64,000 nt of DNA from Desulfobacteraceae bacterium (GTDB taxonomy: Bacteria > Desulfobacterota > Desulfobacteria > Desulfobacterales > SKZT01): assembly GCA_011389745.1 (NCBI GenBank), contig JAABTQ010000005.1, positions 1 through 64,000 of the forward strand. The letters run 5' to 3'. How positions within the stretch are numbered: the stretch's first letter is position 1; each line of letters begins with the position of its first letter. Below the pieces are notes generated by a model, which ran no database searches, was not told where the DNA came from, and saw nothing but the letters and a program-made list of their open reading frames with translations. The position numbers and the translations under genes are program-made. This document shows, one piece after another, positions 1 to 9,066 of the stretch.

Positions 1-77
1 TTTGGGTTAAGTGATATGGTTTGGTTTCGAGTAGTTTGCCGTTCCGGAATAGCACTTTTTTCCTGCCTTGATTCATC

Positions 78-1735
78 GTAACGATTCACCTCCCCCTAGT
101 ATAAAAGACTTTTTATTCGATAGGCAAAGGCGCTAGTCCTTTACGTCCGCGGGAGATGCTTTGAGCAATATAATTCCAAGGCTCAATGTTTCGCAAACTA
201 CAGGTTTCAATCACGCTTATCAGCGCGGCAAAAGAGTGACTGCCCTCATCCGTGCGGGTGCCAAAGGTGATCTTTCGATATAATACCACCCAGCGCAACG
301 CACGTTCTGCTTCATTATTGGTTGCCGGCAACCCCGGATTTTTGACAAATGCCACCACCGCATCCCAATCATTCAAAATCTCTTTAGCCAAAGATTTCAG
401 TTTGGCATGATCTGACTGGCTTCCCAGGTTGCAGGCTCTTTTTAATCTGGCGAGTATGGGCCTGCATGGTTTCATGCCAGCCTCGCCCTGGGCCATTAGC
501 TTGATTAGGCTCCTGAGTTCACGCAGCAACCAATCACCGGCTTTCTGGGCCTGTTTATCGACAGCACCGGTTAACGCTATCGCCTTTCGGATTAAATGCG
601 CCAGACAGCGTTGTCGTTTTTCATAGCTTCGATAGGCCCCATAACCATCAGTGATCAACCAACCGAAAAATGCCTTGGTAATCAGATTCAACAACTGCTG
701 TTTTTTGCGCGTGCCGATCTGGTAAATCGCTATGTTTTGACTGATAGCCACCCAAACCCAGCAAAATACGCCTTTTTGGTACCATGGCGTTTCATCTATG
801 TGTACCTTGTCTTCGCGTTGCAACTGATCGATCAAGTCATCAACTACCGGATAGCAGGCAATGCCGGCTTCCCGTATCGATTTGCAAATCATGCCGATGG
901 AAAGATCAAAGCCAAACCAGTCGTGAAGAAATAGCCGGATCTTTTTGCGCGACATACCACTACGCCGGCTTAGCGAGGCAATGAAGGTTGCCAACATCGG
1001 ACCGACAATGGTATATTCACTAAGCTTAAGATTGCGTGTTCGTCCCTCGATGATCGATTCATAGCCCGAAGCCGGATGTTGGACATTTTCATGACCACAA
1101 TCGCAAGTCTGGCTGTAATAATAATGAAGCGTGCAGGTGATGGTCACCTCGTGCGGCCTTCTTTCTAACTCAAAGCTATAAAAGCCGGAGTGCGGATTGG
1201 CGCCTGGGGCAAGCAAGCGATTGCATATCACGCATTGTTGCGGATAATGGTGCTCAATTTGATAGTCGACAGGTTTTTCCCGGCGCCCAAAGCCTTGTGA
1301 GCCAGGTTGACGACCGGGGCTGCGTTTATGCTCACCACCGGCTGATGTGTTTTTGGTTTGACTGTCCGATGATGGATCTTTTTTGTTATCATCGGCGTGA
1401 TCTTGAATATCATTGGCAGACTGATTGGGGCTATCGGTATGATCATCCGCTTCTTTGATTTTTTGAAAGGGGCTGTCTGAAGATGGCGGCTTTGAACTGT
1501 TTTTAGAATTGAGCTTTAATTGTTCATACAGATCAATTGAAAAATCACGCAATCGAAGCGTCAGATCGATCATTTCGTGTTTTCGCAATCGATCAAGGGT
1601 CTCATGATTGATTTGGCTCAAATCTTTCTCTGTAAATTTATGTTTCACGCGTTAAGTTTATAAAACATAATCCGGTTTGTCTACATAAAAATGATTCCTT
1701 TGAACCATTTTTTCTAGGGGGAGGTGAATCGTTAC
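78..1735. mobile_element. IS66-family insertion sequence (single-ORF, ISBst12-like)
   Basis: The element is bounded by perfect 22-bp inverted repeats at 78-99 and 1714-1735. Both outer ends begin GTAACGATTCACC, matching the GTAA tips known for IS66 elements. It is 1658 bp and carries one long transposase gene, without the small tnpA/tnpB accessory genes, as in the ISBst12 subgroup. The 8 bases outside each end (gattcatc at 70-77 and gcctttgg at 1736-1743) do not match, so no target-site duplication is visible. This could mean one flank has been rearranged since insertion. Confidence 0.93.
113..1648 (-). CDS. IS66 family transposase (TnpC type)
   Basis: This 511-residue DDE transposase starts at a GTG with no clear Shine-Dalgarno. 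The N-terminus has the IS66 leader, with a leucine-rich helix followed by the motif LNSKNSSKPPSSDSP, then a low-complexity charged stretch. A zinc-binding region follows with CVIC and CDCGH cysteines near residues 140-190. The catalytic core includes HIDETPW, then ITDGYGAYRSY, and near the C-terminus the diagnostic TNNEAERALR motif with the catalytic Glu. Length and motif order are those of a complete protein, so it is probably functional. It fills almost the whole IS, ending 14 bases inside the left inverted repeat. Confidence 0.95.
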   Translation of the reverse strand: MKHKFTEKDLSQINHETLDRLRKHEMIDLTLRLRDFSIDLYEQLKLNSKNSSKPPSSDSPFQKIKEADDHTDSPNQSANDIQDHADDNKKDPSSDSQTKNTSAGGEHKRSPGRQPGSQGFGRREKPVDYQIEHHYPQQCVICNRLLAPGANPHSGFYSFELERRPHEVTITCTLHYYYSQTCDCGHENVQHPASGYESIIEGRTRNLKLSEYTIVGPMLATFIASLSRRSGMSRKKIRLFLHDWFGFDLSIGMICKSIREAGIACYPVVDDLIDQLQREDKVHIDETPWYQKGVFCWVWVAISQNIAIYQIGTRKKQQLLNLITKAFFGWLITDGYGAYRSYEKRQRCLAHLIRKAIALTGAVDKQAQKAGDWLLRELRSLIKLMAQGEAGMKPCRPILARLKRACNLGSQSDHAKLKSLAKEILNDWDAVVAFVKNPGLPATNNEAERALRWVVLYRKITFGTRTDEGSHSFAALISVIETCSLRNIEPWNYIAQSISRGRKGLAPLPIE

Positions 1736-2016
1736 GCCTTTGGAGTACGTTAAAAAAATAAAAAAAATATTTGAGTTTAGTATCTTTTTTTGTCGATAGA
1801 TAGAAAACGATTGCTTGTCAACGAAAATAAATAGAAGGTCAAGAAGTTGGCATTTTGGCGCAAGAGCAATAACTGAAAAAATAATAACCCTTGATAAAAA
1901 TCAATAACACGGTTGGAAAATTTCAACCGGGTTATTTTTATTCCCTGCTTTTCCCTATTTTTTATTAAGTGTGTGGGGAATAGTGTGGGGAACGATCTTT
2001 TTATGCCAAATAATTA
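1736..2016. other. Non-coding stretch between the IS and the tRNA
   Basis: No credible gene is visible in this AT-rich stretch. It holds one terminator-like hairpin (listed separately) and two direct copies of gtgtggggaa at 1971-1980 and 1983-1992, 12 bp apart, close to the 3' side of the tRNA gene. tRNA 3' flanks are common integration sites, so this may be the scar of a lost element, but nothing coding remains to show it. Confidence 0.5.
1904..1940 (+). terminator. Rho-independent terminator-like hairpin
   Basis: A stem of about 12 bp with one mismatch (ataacacggttg at 1904-1915 pairing with caaccgggttat at 1924-1935) has an 8-nt loop and is followed directly by TTTTATT. It reads as a plus-strand terminator. 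No intact plus-strand gene lies upstream, so it may be left over from a gene disrupted before or by the IS insertion. Confidence 0.55.
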
Positions 2017-2041
2017 GGGGTTACATTTATGATGTAACCCC
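2017..2041 (-). terminator. Hairpin downstream of tRNA-fMet, probable terminator
   Basis: A perfect 10-bp stem (ggggttacat, loop ttatg, atgtaacccc) lies 14 bp beyond the encoded CCA of the minus-strand tRNA. On the minus strand it is preceded by an A-rich run and followed by a modest T-containing stretch. The symmetry is perfect and the position fits termination of the tRNA transcript. The plus strand has the richer T tract, so it may work in both directions. Confidence 0.6.
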
Positions 2042-2054
2042 TTGTTTTTATTGA

Positions 2055-2131
<77 letters not shown>

Positions 2132-2154
2132 TCAGTGTTTGTGTGTAAAAAGTA

Positions 2155-2183
2155 TTTATAAGCAAAAACTATAGAAATGTCAA
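2155..2183 (-). promoter_or_regulatory. Sigma-70-type promoter for tRNA-fMet
   Basis: Read on the minus strand, a perfect -35 TTGACA (2178-2183) is separated by exactly 17 bp from TATAAA (2155-2160). The first tRNA base follows 23 bp later. This is the strongest consensus promoter noticed in the window. It sits just past the stop codon of the DUF167 gene, so the tRNA does not depend on the upstream operon. Confidence 0.8.
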
Positions 2184-2188
2184 GATGT

Positions 2189-2521
2189 TTATTGGGAAAA
2201 TAAAGAAAGAAAGTCAATGATGCGGCAGCGCTCATCCTGATTTGATTTTTCATCAGGAATACGGATCAGAATTCTTTTGGATTTTCCGGTATGTCCGGAT
2301 TTAATCTCGATACTTGATTTGGAAAGTTTAAGGCTTCTGGCCAGCAGGTCGACACAGGATTTATTGGCGGCTCCTTCCACAGGCGGTGCGGTAAGCTTTA
2401 TTTTTAATGCGTCTTTGTAAGTACCGACAATAACATTTTGAGCCGAGCGGGGTTGAACAAAAATATTGATCAGGATTCCTTCGGGTTTTTCTGTAAGAAA
2501 TATGGGTATTGGCTGAACCAA
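2189..2521 (-). CDS. DUF167 / YggU family protein
   Basis: This 110-residue protein matches the small DUF167 (YggU) family of unknown function. The conserved core is seen as IFVQPRSAQN, then LKIKLTAPPVEGAANK near residues 45-60, and later IEIKSGHTGKSKRI. No internal Met is available, so it must use the TTG at 2521 or another non-ATG start. It follows hldE by 24 bp and is the last protein gene of the minus-strand operon. The family fold is alpha/beta and its role is unknown. Confidence 0.85.
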   Translation of the reverse strand: MVQPIPIFLTEKPEGILINIFVQPRSAQNVIVGTYKDALKIKLTAPPVEGAANKSCVDLLARSLKLSKSSIEIKSGHTGKSKRILIRIPDEKSNQDERCRIIDFLSLFSQ

Positions 2522-2545
2522 TTTTTAATCCCGTACCTTCGGTTT

Positions 2546-4030
2546 TTAGCTTATGCTGTTTTTGATACTGTTGATAATCGTTGATGAAGAAACATCTTCG
2601 GTGAAATGGATAAGCCTTACTGCACCCCCATGTTTTTCCACCAGTCGGCGGCCATAAACTTCTTGCGTGGTATAATTACTTCCCTTGGTTAAAATATCCG
2701 GTCGGATAATGTCGATGAGGTTTAAAAGCTCATCAGATGAAAACACCACCACATAGTCCACCGTGTCTAAAGCGCTCAGGATTCTGACACGGTTGTTCTG
2801 GTTGATGATGGGTCTTCCTGGGCCTTTGAGTTTTCTGACGGACAAATCGTCATCGATGGCAATGATCAGTATGTCACCGAGTCTTTTGGACTCGGATAAA
2901 AGTTTGATATGCCCCTGGTGAAGCAAATCAAAACATCCGTTGGTCAAAACAATTCGTTTCCCATTTTTGCGAAGTTCGGAAATCAGGGTTTTTAATTCGG
3001 AAATTTCTTTATATTTTAAGGATATCCTTTGATCATTGGGTGTCAAGGCTGATGCCAGTTCTTTTTGAGTAACTGTTGCCGTTCCGATTTTTCCGACAAC
3101 AATCCCGGCTGCGGTGTTGGCCAATGAGGCCGCCTGCGGAAAAGTCGCACCTGTTGCCAGGGCAAGTCCAAGAACCGCCAGCACGGTATCACCCGCGCCG
3201 GAAACATCGAACACTTGTTTTGCCTCGGTATGAATTCGATAAGGGGAAGCATTTTTTTCAAACAGCACCATACCGTCTTTTCCACAGGTAATCAGCAGGT
3301 TTTCCATTTCCACTTTCTCAAAAAGAAGCGTCGCCGCTTTAAACAAAGAGTGCTCATCAGAAATTTCCACATTGGAAGCCAGTGACGCTTCTTTCTTATT
3401 GGGCGTAATCAGAGTAACACCTGAATATTTTGTGAAATCAAGTCCTTTGGGATCGACGATGATCATCTTTTTGTTTTTTTTACAAATGTCCACCAGCTTG
3501 GATAACAGTGGCCGTGTCAGGGTCCCCTTTCCGTAATCCGATACCAGAACCATGTCTGTTTGCGGTATTTGATTTTCCAGGCTTTTAACAATAAGCTCGT
3601 ATGTATTGTCGGAAATTTCCTTTCTGGTTTCCCGGTCGATTCTTAAAACATGCTGATTGGATGCAATAATTCGGGTTTTTCGGGTTGTGGGACGGTGAGG
3701 GTCCTGAATGATTCCTCCAGTGTTGACATTGAGCTTTTTGACCATGTCAGCCAGCACGTTACCGTCCTGACCGGCACCAACCACGCTGACAACAGATACC
3801 TGGGCCCCCAGCACCACAAGGTTGTGGATCACATTGCCGGCTCCCCCAAGGGTATATTCCTCACGGTTGACCTCTACAATTTGAACCGGAGCTTCGGGGG
3901 ATATACGATCCACATCACCCCAAAGATATTCATCGATCATAAGATCGCCGATTACAAGTATCCGGCATTGGGAAAACCGGGAAGGATCGTATGGGATCGG
4001 TGTGTTAATAGATGTATTTGATGAGGTCAT
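2546..4030 (-). CDS. hldE: Bifunctional heptose kinase / adenylyltransferase HldE
   Basis: This 494-residue cytoplasmic enzyme makes ADP-heptose for the LPS inner core. The N-terminal ribokinase-type domain (about 1-320) phosphorylates heptose 7-phosphate at O-1; it shows ILVIGDLMIDEYLWGD, the GGAGNV sugar site and the catalytic SGAGDT motif. The C-terminal nucleotidyltransferase domain (about 345-494) shows TNGCFDLLHQGHI (HxGH) and DVSSSTII. Both domains are complete, so this is the fused HldE form, not separate HldA and HldC. It lies 20 bp after the thioesterase gene in the operon. Its presence implies a heptose-containing outer membrane LPS. Confidence 0.95.
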   Translation of the reverse strand: MTSSNTSINTPIPYDPSRFSQCRILVIGDLMIDEYLWGDVDRISPEAPVQIVEVNREEYTLGGAGNVIHNLVVLGAQVSVVSVVGAGQDGNVLADMVKKLNVNTGGIIQDPHRPTTRKTRIIASNQHVLRIDRETRKEISDNTYELIVKSLENQIPQTDMVLVSDYGKGTLTRPLLSKLVDICKKNKKMIIVDPKGLDFTKYSGVTLITPNKKEASLASNVEISDEHSLFKAATLLFEKVEMENLLITCGKDGMVLFEKNASPYRIHTEAKQVFDVSGAGDTVLAVLGLALATGATFPQAASLANTAAGIVVGKIGTATVTQKELASALTPNDQRISLKYKEISELKTLISELRKNGKRIVLTNGCFDLLHQGHIKLLSESKRLGDILIIAIDDDLSVRKLKGPGRPIINQNNRVRILSALDTVDYVVVFSSDELLNLIDIIRPDILTKGSNYTTQEVYGRRLVEKHGGAVRLIHFTEDVSSSTIINSIKNSIS

Positions 4031-4050
4031 GTATGATAAAATCCGGATAT

Positions 4051-4479
4051 TTATTCTTCAGAAGACAGGTTTTGTTGAATATGTTCGTTGATAAGTTCCC
4101 TTAAAAATTTGGGAGGACGAACCACCCTTCCCTGTGGGTCCATAAAAGCATGCTTTGTGTAACCCGTGGTTAAAAGCTTTTCATCGGCCTGCCTGTATAC
4201 TTCATAGTCAAATTTCAAACCGGCTTTTAATCCGGTATTGAGAATTGTTCGGATTACCAAAATATCATCGTATTGGGCCGGGGCTAAAAACTTGCAAAAG
4301 GCTTCCGAAACCGGAAGAAATATTCCCCTGTCTTCAAAGCTTTTATAAGGAAGACCCCAGGAACGGATCATCTCTGTACGCCCGATTTCAAACCATCGAA
4401 GATAATTGCCGTAATAGGCAATTCCCATCTTGTCGGTATCGCCGTAAATCACTCTGTAGGTTGTCTGATGTTTAGGCAT
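4051..4479 (-). CDS. YbgC-type acyl-CoA thioesterase
   Basis: This 142-residue single hotdog-fold protein belongs to the 4-hydroxybenzoyl-CoA thioesterase/YbgC group, which hydrolyses acyl-CoA thioesters. The motif YGDTDKMGIAYYGNYLRWFE carries the catalytic Asp and the family signature near the N-terminus. The open frame extends 39 codons further upstream, but that part overlaps the end of thrH and is not conserved, so ATG 4479 is chosen. Its Shine-Dalgarno is weak, which suggests coupling to thrH 14 bp upstream. The physiological acyl-CoA cannot be told from sequence. Confidence 0.85.
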   Translation of the reverse strand: MPKHQTTYRVIYGDTDKMGIAYYGNYLRWFEIGRTEMIRSWGLPYKSFEDRGIFLPVSEAFCKFLAPAQYDDILVIRTILNTGLKAGLKFDYEVYRQADEKLLTTGYTKHAFMDPQGRVVRPPKFLRELINEHIQQNLSSEE

Positions 4480-4493
4480 AATTTTATTTGTGT

Positions 4494-5102
4494 TTACATG
4501 GACAAAAAAGCTTTTTCCAGAATTTGCCTTACCTGTCCATAATCGGTTGTTACGGGCAACTCCGGGAATTCGTCCATCACATTTTGCGGGGGACAAAACA
4601 AAATTCCCATGTCGGCTTCCCTTAACATATCGATGTCGTTGTAAGAATCGCCCATGGCAATAATATTGTATTTCAAAGATTTTAATGCCTGGACGGTCTT
4701 TTTTTTGCCTTCCTTCTGGCGCAGTTTATAACCGGTGACAGAGTTGTTTTCTGAGACTTCCAATGTATGACAAAAAAGGGTCGGGTAACCAAGCTTTTTC
4801 ATGAGCGGTCCGGTAAATTGCACATAAGTATCTGATACGACGATCACCTGTGTTTGGGAACGCAGCCAGTTTAAAAATCCCAATGCCCCGGGAAGAGGTT
4901 CCATCTCATGGATAACATCCTGAATATCTTTTAGTTTCAAATTATTTTGCTTTAGAATATCCAGGCGTTTTTTCATGAGCACATCATAATCGGAAATGTC
5001 CCGGGTTGTCAGTTTCAACTCATCGATTCCGGTTTTTTCAGCCACATTAATCCAGATTTCCGGTACAAAAACGCCTTCCAGGTCCGAACAAACAATATGC
5101 AT
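4494..5102 (-). CDS. thrH: Phosphoserine phosphatase / homoserine phosphotransferase ThrH
   Basis: This 202-residue HAD-superfamily enzyme matches the ThrH family, known to dephosphorylate phosphoserine and to pass the phosphate to homoserine. The N-terminal catalytic motif is DLEGVFVPEIW, where Glu replaces the second Asp as usual in ThrH, followed by KTGIDELKLTTRDISDYDVL. VVSDTY (motif II) and AMGDSYNDIDML (motif III) follow. ATG 5102 has a GGAG site 8 nt upstream and is preferred to the 13-codon longer frame. It lies 13 bp after hom, so it probably supplies phosphohomoserine for threonine synthesis in place of a classical ThrB. Confidence 0.93.
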   Translation of the reverse strand: MHIVCSDLEGVFVPEIWINVAEKTGIDELKLTTRDISDYDVLMKKRLDILKQNNLKLKDIQDVIHEMEPLPGALGFLNWLRSQTQVIVVSDTYVQFTGPLMKKLGYPTLFCHTLEVSENNSVTGYKLRQKEGKKKTVQALKSLKYNIIAMGDSYNDIDMLREADMGILFCPPQNVMDEFPELPVTTDYGQVRQILEKAFLSM

Positions 5103-5115
5103 AAGGTTTCTCCGT

Positions 5116-6432
5116 TTATTCTTCGTCGTTTTCATCTTCAATGCGAATCAAAGTCGGCGGATGGCTGATAACATTTAAAAAAGCAATTTCAGCCAGGGCC
5201 TGTTTCATGGCCGCTTCTTTTGCCCTGTGGGTTAACATGACAATAGGAACCGATCCCTTTTGTTTTCTTCCTTTTTGCTGCACCGATTTGATACTGATAT
5301 CATGGTTTCCCAATATCCCGGAGATTTTTGACAAAACACCGGGCTGGTCCAGTGCGGAAAAACGAATATAATAATGGGTTGAAATCCTGTCTATGGGTAT
5401 TACCGGGATTTGTTTAATATTGGCCATTTGATATGCCAGGAGTGGAACCCGTCCCGTGGCCCGGTTTAAGATGTTGCGGGCGATATCGACAATATCACTG
5501 ATAACCGCACTTGCCGTGGGCATCATTCCGGCACCGTAACCTGAAAGAAAAAGGTCTCCCACCGCATCTGCACTGATGGTCACGGCATTCAAGGATCCTT
5601 TGACGCTTGATAAAATGTTGCCTGAGGCGATCATCGTGGGATGCACCCTGGCCTCGATACCATTGTCCCTGATTTTGCCGATGGCCAGCAGTTTGATGCA
5701 AAAGCCGAATTCTTCGGCAATCCTGATATCCAAAGGCGTTATACTGGATATTCCCTCGATATAAATATCCTTGAAATTGATTTTCATGCCGAAAGCAAGG
5801 GAAGTTAATATGGCCAGTTTATGGGCCGTATCAAAACCCTCCACATCCATTGTAGGGTCGGCTTCGGCAAATCCGCCGGCCTGGGCACCTGCCAGGGCCG
5901 ATTCAAAAGGAATGCCTTCTTCGCTGATTTTGGTAAGGATATAATTGCAGGTTCCGTTTAATATACCGGTCATAGCGTAAATATGGTTTCCCACCAAGGA
6001 TTCGCGCAACAGCTTGATGATGGGCATACATCCGCCAACGCTTGGCTCAAAAGCAAGGTCGACTCCGTGCTCATGGGCCGCCTGAAATATTTGCTGTCCC
6101 TGATTGGCCAAAAGGGCTTTATTTGCGGTCACCACATGTTTTCCGTTTTCCATGGCTTTCAGGATCAGCTCTTTGGCGACGGTCTGACCACCAATCATTT
6201 CCAGGACTATATGGATATCGGGATCATTGACAATGCTCAGAGCATCGGTTGTAAATACGCCATTTTCCAGGGGGATATTTCGGGCGCGGCTGACATCGAT
6301 GTCTGCAGCACGTTTCAAATGAACAGGCGTACCTACCCGGGATCGGATCAGTTCCCGGTTTTTGATCAGCAGCCGGGCGACACCTTCACCCACAGTCCCC
6401 ATACCCAAAAGACCGACATTGATTTTTTGCAT
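5116..6432 (-). CDS. hom: Homoserine dehydrogenase
   Basis: This 438-residue NAD(P)-dependent enzyme reduces aspartate semialdehyde to homoserine, the branch point to threonine and methionine. The N-terminal Rossmann motif is VGLLGMGTVGEGVA; the central catalytic region contains FEPSVGGCMPIIK and AGAQAGGFAEADPTMDVEG; the C-terminal ACT domain (about 350-430, FSALDQPGVLSKISGILG) suggests feedback control by threonine. ATG 6432 has GGAG 8 nt upstream and is preferred to a start four codons earlier. It lies between alaC and thrH in one operon. Confidence 0.95.
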   Translation of the reverse strand: MQKINVGLLGMGTVGEGVARLLIKNRELIRSRVGTPVHLKRAADIDVSRARNIPLENGVFTTDALSIVNDPDIHIVLEMIGGQTVAKELILKAMENGKHVVTANKALLANQGQQIFQAAHEHGVDLAFEPSVGGCMPIIKLLRESLVGNHIYAMTGILNGTCNYILTKISEEGIPFESALAGAQAGGFAEADPTMDVEGFDTAHKLAILTSLAFGMKINFKDIYIEGISSITPLDIRIAEEFGFCIKLLAIGKIRDNGIEARVHPTMIASGNILSSVKGSLNAVTISADAVGDLFLSGYGAGMMPTASAVISDIVDIARNILNRATGRVPLLAYQMANIKQIPVIPIDRISTHYYIRFSALDQPGVLSKISGILGNHDISIKSVQQKGRKQKGSVPIVMLTHRAKEAAMKQALAEIAFLNVISHPPTLIRIEDENDEE

Positions 6433-6465
6433 GAACAACTCCAATAAAGAATCGTAACAAGATAT

Positions 6466-7635
6466 TTAATTCATTATTTTTCTTATACCACGAACTGCCT
6501 GATTGATTCGCTGGTTATTTTCAATAAGTGCGAAACGGACATAGTCATCACCGTACTCACCAAAACCAAGCCCCGGAGAAACAGCCACATGAGCTTCTTT
6601 GATTAAAAATTTGGAAAACTCGACAGACCCCATGTGTGAAAATTGATCGGGTATTTTTCCCCACACGAACATGGTTCCCAAAGGAGGTTTGATATGCCAT
6701 CCGACCCGCTCAAGTCCGGATATAAGGGCATCTCTTCGGGTTTTGTATATGTCGCAGTTATCAGAGACACATTGCTGTGGTCCGTTTAAGGCGATGATGG
6801 ATGCAATCTGGATGGGCTGAAATACGCCGTAATCCAGGTAACTTTTTATACGGCTCAAGGCGAAGATGGTCTCTTTGTTACCGACACAAAATCCAACACG
6901 CCATCCGGGCATATTGTAGCTTTTGGAAAGAGAAAAAAATTCCACGCCCACATCTTTTGCTCCTTTGACCTGAAGAAAACTTGGGGCTTTATAGTTGTCA
7001 AAAGTCAGATCCGCATAGGCAAAGTCATGGATGACCATGATTTTATGTTCTTTGGCATAATCCACAATTTTTTCAAAAAAATTTAGTTCCACGACTTCGG
7101 TGGTAGGGTTATGGGGATAGGAAATAATCAAAACCTTTGGTTTTGGCCAGGTTTGACGGGTGGCCGCCATCAAATTTTCGAAAAAATCATGTTCCGGCCC
7201 CACGGGAATTCCCCGGACATCGCCACCGGAAATAATTGCCGAGTATGGGTGAATAGGATATGTCGGGTTGGGCGTAAAAACAACATCTCCGGGCCTGATG
7301 GTCACAAGAATAAGATGGCTGAGCCCCTCTTTTACCCCGATAGTCACGATGGCTTCGGTTTCCGGATTGATATCCACCTCATATCTGCGCTTGTACCAGT
7401 CTGAAATGGCCATTCTCAGCTTCGTGATACCCTTGGAAGCAGAGTAGCGATGGTTATGGGGCTTCCTGGCCGATTCCGTCAGTTTATCCACGATATGCTC
7501 CGGCGTTGCCAAATCGGGATTACCCATTCCAAGATCTATAATATCGATCCCGGCACGTCTGGCTTCCATTTTAATTTCATTGACTCTTGCAAAAACATAA
7601 GGTGGCAGTCGGTCCAACCTTGAAAATTGTGTCAT
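6466..7635 (-). CDS. alaC: AlaC-type pyridoxal-phosphate aminotransferase
   Basis: This 389-residue fold-type I aminotransferase is closest by eye to E. coli AlaC (glutamate-pyruvate aminotransferase). Shared stretches include [37 protein letters not shown], and the PLP-lysine region [17 protein letters not shown]. The C-terminus has [12 protein letters not shown], which binds the substrate carboxylate. ATG 7635 has AGAGGT at proper spacing. It is the first gene of the six-gene minus-strand operon ending at 2189. A role with other amino acids (for example LL-DAP-like substrates) cannot be excluded. Confidence 0.88.
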   Translation of the reverse strand: MTQFSRLDRLPPYVFARVNEIKMEARRAGIDIIDLGMGNPDLATPEHIVDKLTESARKPHNHRYSASKGITKLRMAISDWYKRRYEVDINPETEAIVTIGVKEGLSHLILVTIRPGDVVFTPNPTYPIHPYSAIISGGDVRGIPVGPEHDFFENLMAATRQTWPKPKVLIISYPHNPTTEVVELNFFEKIVDYAKEHKIMVIHDFAYADLTFDNYKAPSFLQVKGAKDVGVEFFSLSKSYNMPGWRVGFCVGNKETIFALSRIKSYLDYGVFQPIQIASIIALNGPQQCVSDNCDIYKTRRDALISGLERVGWHIKPPLGTMFVWGKIPDQFSHMGSVEFSKFLIKEAHVAVSPGLGFGEYGDDYVRFALIENNQRINQAVRGIRKIMN

Positions 7636-7715
7636 GGGCTACCTCTTTCGAATTTTTCTGAACAGTAAAAATAATTTAATTACAATAGGATTGGGTAGAT
7701 GTCAAAAAAATTGTT

Positions 7716-7744
7716 TTGACATTTTAATCAAATCAATCTAATTT
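7716..7744 (+). promoter_or_regulatory. Candidate promoter upstream of purM
   Basis: A perfect -35 TTGACA (7716-7721) is followed after 17 bp by TAATTT (7739-7744), a partial -10. It lies 78 bp before the purM start in the 186-bp divergent region between alaC and purM. No PUR-box-like operator was recognised. Confidence 0.4.
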
Positions 7745-7821
7745 CCTGGTTATCTGAAGCTTAGACACCATTCCAAAAGAGTTATCCGAGAATCAGAGGT
7801 GTATATCAACGGGAGAAAATA

Positions 7822-8865
7822 ATGAGCAAATCGCTAACCTATGCGGATGCAGGTGTTGACATTGACAAGGCCAATAATTTTGTCGGCATGATTAAAAATA
7901 TCGTAAAAAAAACCCCCAGAAGCGGAGTCATGAGTGATATCGGCGGTTTTGGAGGATTATTTTCCTTAAATACCGGCATGTATAAAAGGCCCGTTCTGGT
8001 CAGTTCCACCGATGGTGTCGGCACCAAACTTAAGATTGCTTTTATGATGGACAAACATGATACAGTCGGTATCGATCTGGTGGCCATGTGCGTCAACGAT
8101 ATCGCTGTGCAGGGGGCAAAACCATTATTTTTTCTGGATTACCTTGCCGTTGGCAAACTGGAAACGAAAAAAGCCGTAGACATCATCAATGGTATTGCAG
8201 ATGGCTGTTGTCAGGCCAACTGCGCATTGATTGGAGGGGAAACTGCAGAGATGCCCGATATGTATGCACCAGGAGAGTATGATCTGGCCGGTTTTACCGT
8301 AGGCATAGTCGATAACGACAAGATCGTGGACGGTTCTGAAATAAGTGTCGGCCATAGCCTCATTGGTATCGGATCAAGCGGTCTTCATAGCAATGGGTTC
8401 TCACTGGTTCGAAAAATCTGTTTTGATGTTCTTAAAATGAAAATAGACGATCACGTGCCCGATTTCGGAAAATCCCTTGGAGAAGAACTGCTGACACCCA
8501 CACGAATTTACTCCGAAACAATCCGTAACTTAATTCGCGATATTCCTGTACATGGTCTTGCTCATATCACCGGCGGTGGAATCATGGATAACATTGTACG
8601 GGTGATTCCTGATGCCTGTGATGTGGTTATCCAATCAAACAGCTGGGAGATACCCCCTGTTTTTCAATTTTTAAAACAAGCCGGAAACATTTCAGATGAA
8701 GAAATGTTTCGTACATTCAACAACGGAATCGGTATGATTGCTGTAGTTCCCGAAAAAGCCGTGGATGAAATGGCCCTTCGGCTTAAAGCACTGGATGAAA
8801 AGTGCTATCTGATTGGAGGAATAGTCGAAAGAAAACAACACAACCCACGAATTCAATGGATATAA
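7822..8865 (+). CDS. purM: Phosphoribosylformylglycinamidine cyclo-ligase PurM
   Basis: This 347-residue AIR synthetase uses ATP to close the imidazole ring in step five of purine synthesis. Family motifs are clear: LTYADAGVDIDKAN at the N-terminus, then DIGGFGGLF, STDGVGTKLKIA, the nucleotide-binding VAMCVNDIAVQGAKPLFFLD, GGETAEMP, and HITGGGIMDNIVR in the C-terminal half. Length is typical. A GGGAG site sits 8 nt before the ATG. It is divergent from alaC and followed after 3 bp by a small ORF. Confidence 0.97.
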   Translation: MSKSLTYADAGVDIDKANNFVGMIKNIVKKTPRSGVMSDIGGFGGLFSLNTGMYKRPVLVSSTDGVGTKLKIAFMMDKHDTVGIDLVAMCVNDIAVQGAKPLFFLDYLAVGKLETKKAVDIINGIADGCCQANCALIGGETAEMPDMYAPGEYDLAGFTVGIVDNDKIVDGSEISVGHSLIGIGSSGLHSNGFSLVRKICFDVLKMKIDDHVPDFGKSLGEELLTPTRIYSETIRNLIRDIPVHGLAHITGGGIMDNIVRVIPDACDVVIQSNSWEIPPVFQFLKQAGNISDEEMFRTFNNGIGMIAVVPEKAVDEMALRLKALDEKCYLIGGIVERKQHNPRIQWI

Positions 8866-8868
8866 ATC

Positions 8869-9024
8869 ATGTCGAGTTCAAACAATGACATTATCAAACC
8901 GGCACAAACCGTCCATTACCCCCCTGCAAAATACTCCATAATCAAAAAAGTATTTAAGCCGGTTTTAGTCATTTTGAAATGGATTACCAAGGGTTGCGAA
9001 AAAGAAACCATTTGCCGTTCATGA
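8869..9024 (+). CDS. Small conserved-looking ORF, 51 codons, function unknown
   Basis: This frame starts at an ATG three bases after the purM stop and reads MSSSNNDIIKPAQTVHYPPA, then a basic/hydrophobic segment with KPVLVILKWITKG, and ends CEKETICRS. The C-terminal half could form one amphipathic helix followed by two cysteines. Close spacing to purM suggests translational coupling, since no good Shine-Dalgarno is seen. I do not recognise the family. It is too short for routine gene calling, and it fills an otherwise unexplained gap between purM and the next gene. Confidence 0.5.
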   Translation: MSSSNNDIIKPAQTVHYPPAKYSIIKKVFKPVLVILKWITKGCEKETICRS

Positions 9025-9066
9025 ACCAAAAAACCCTAAAGCACCCGTGAGGTGCAAATAAATAAA

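Noticed and set aside
1228-1446. Frames inside the IS and other genes read on the opposite strand or in another frame
   Set aside because: They lack family motifs and ribosome sites and lie wholly inside well-supported genes.
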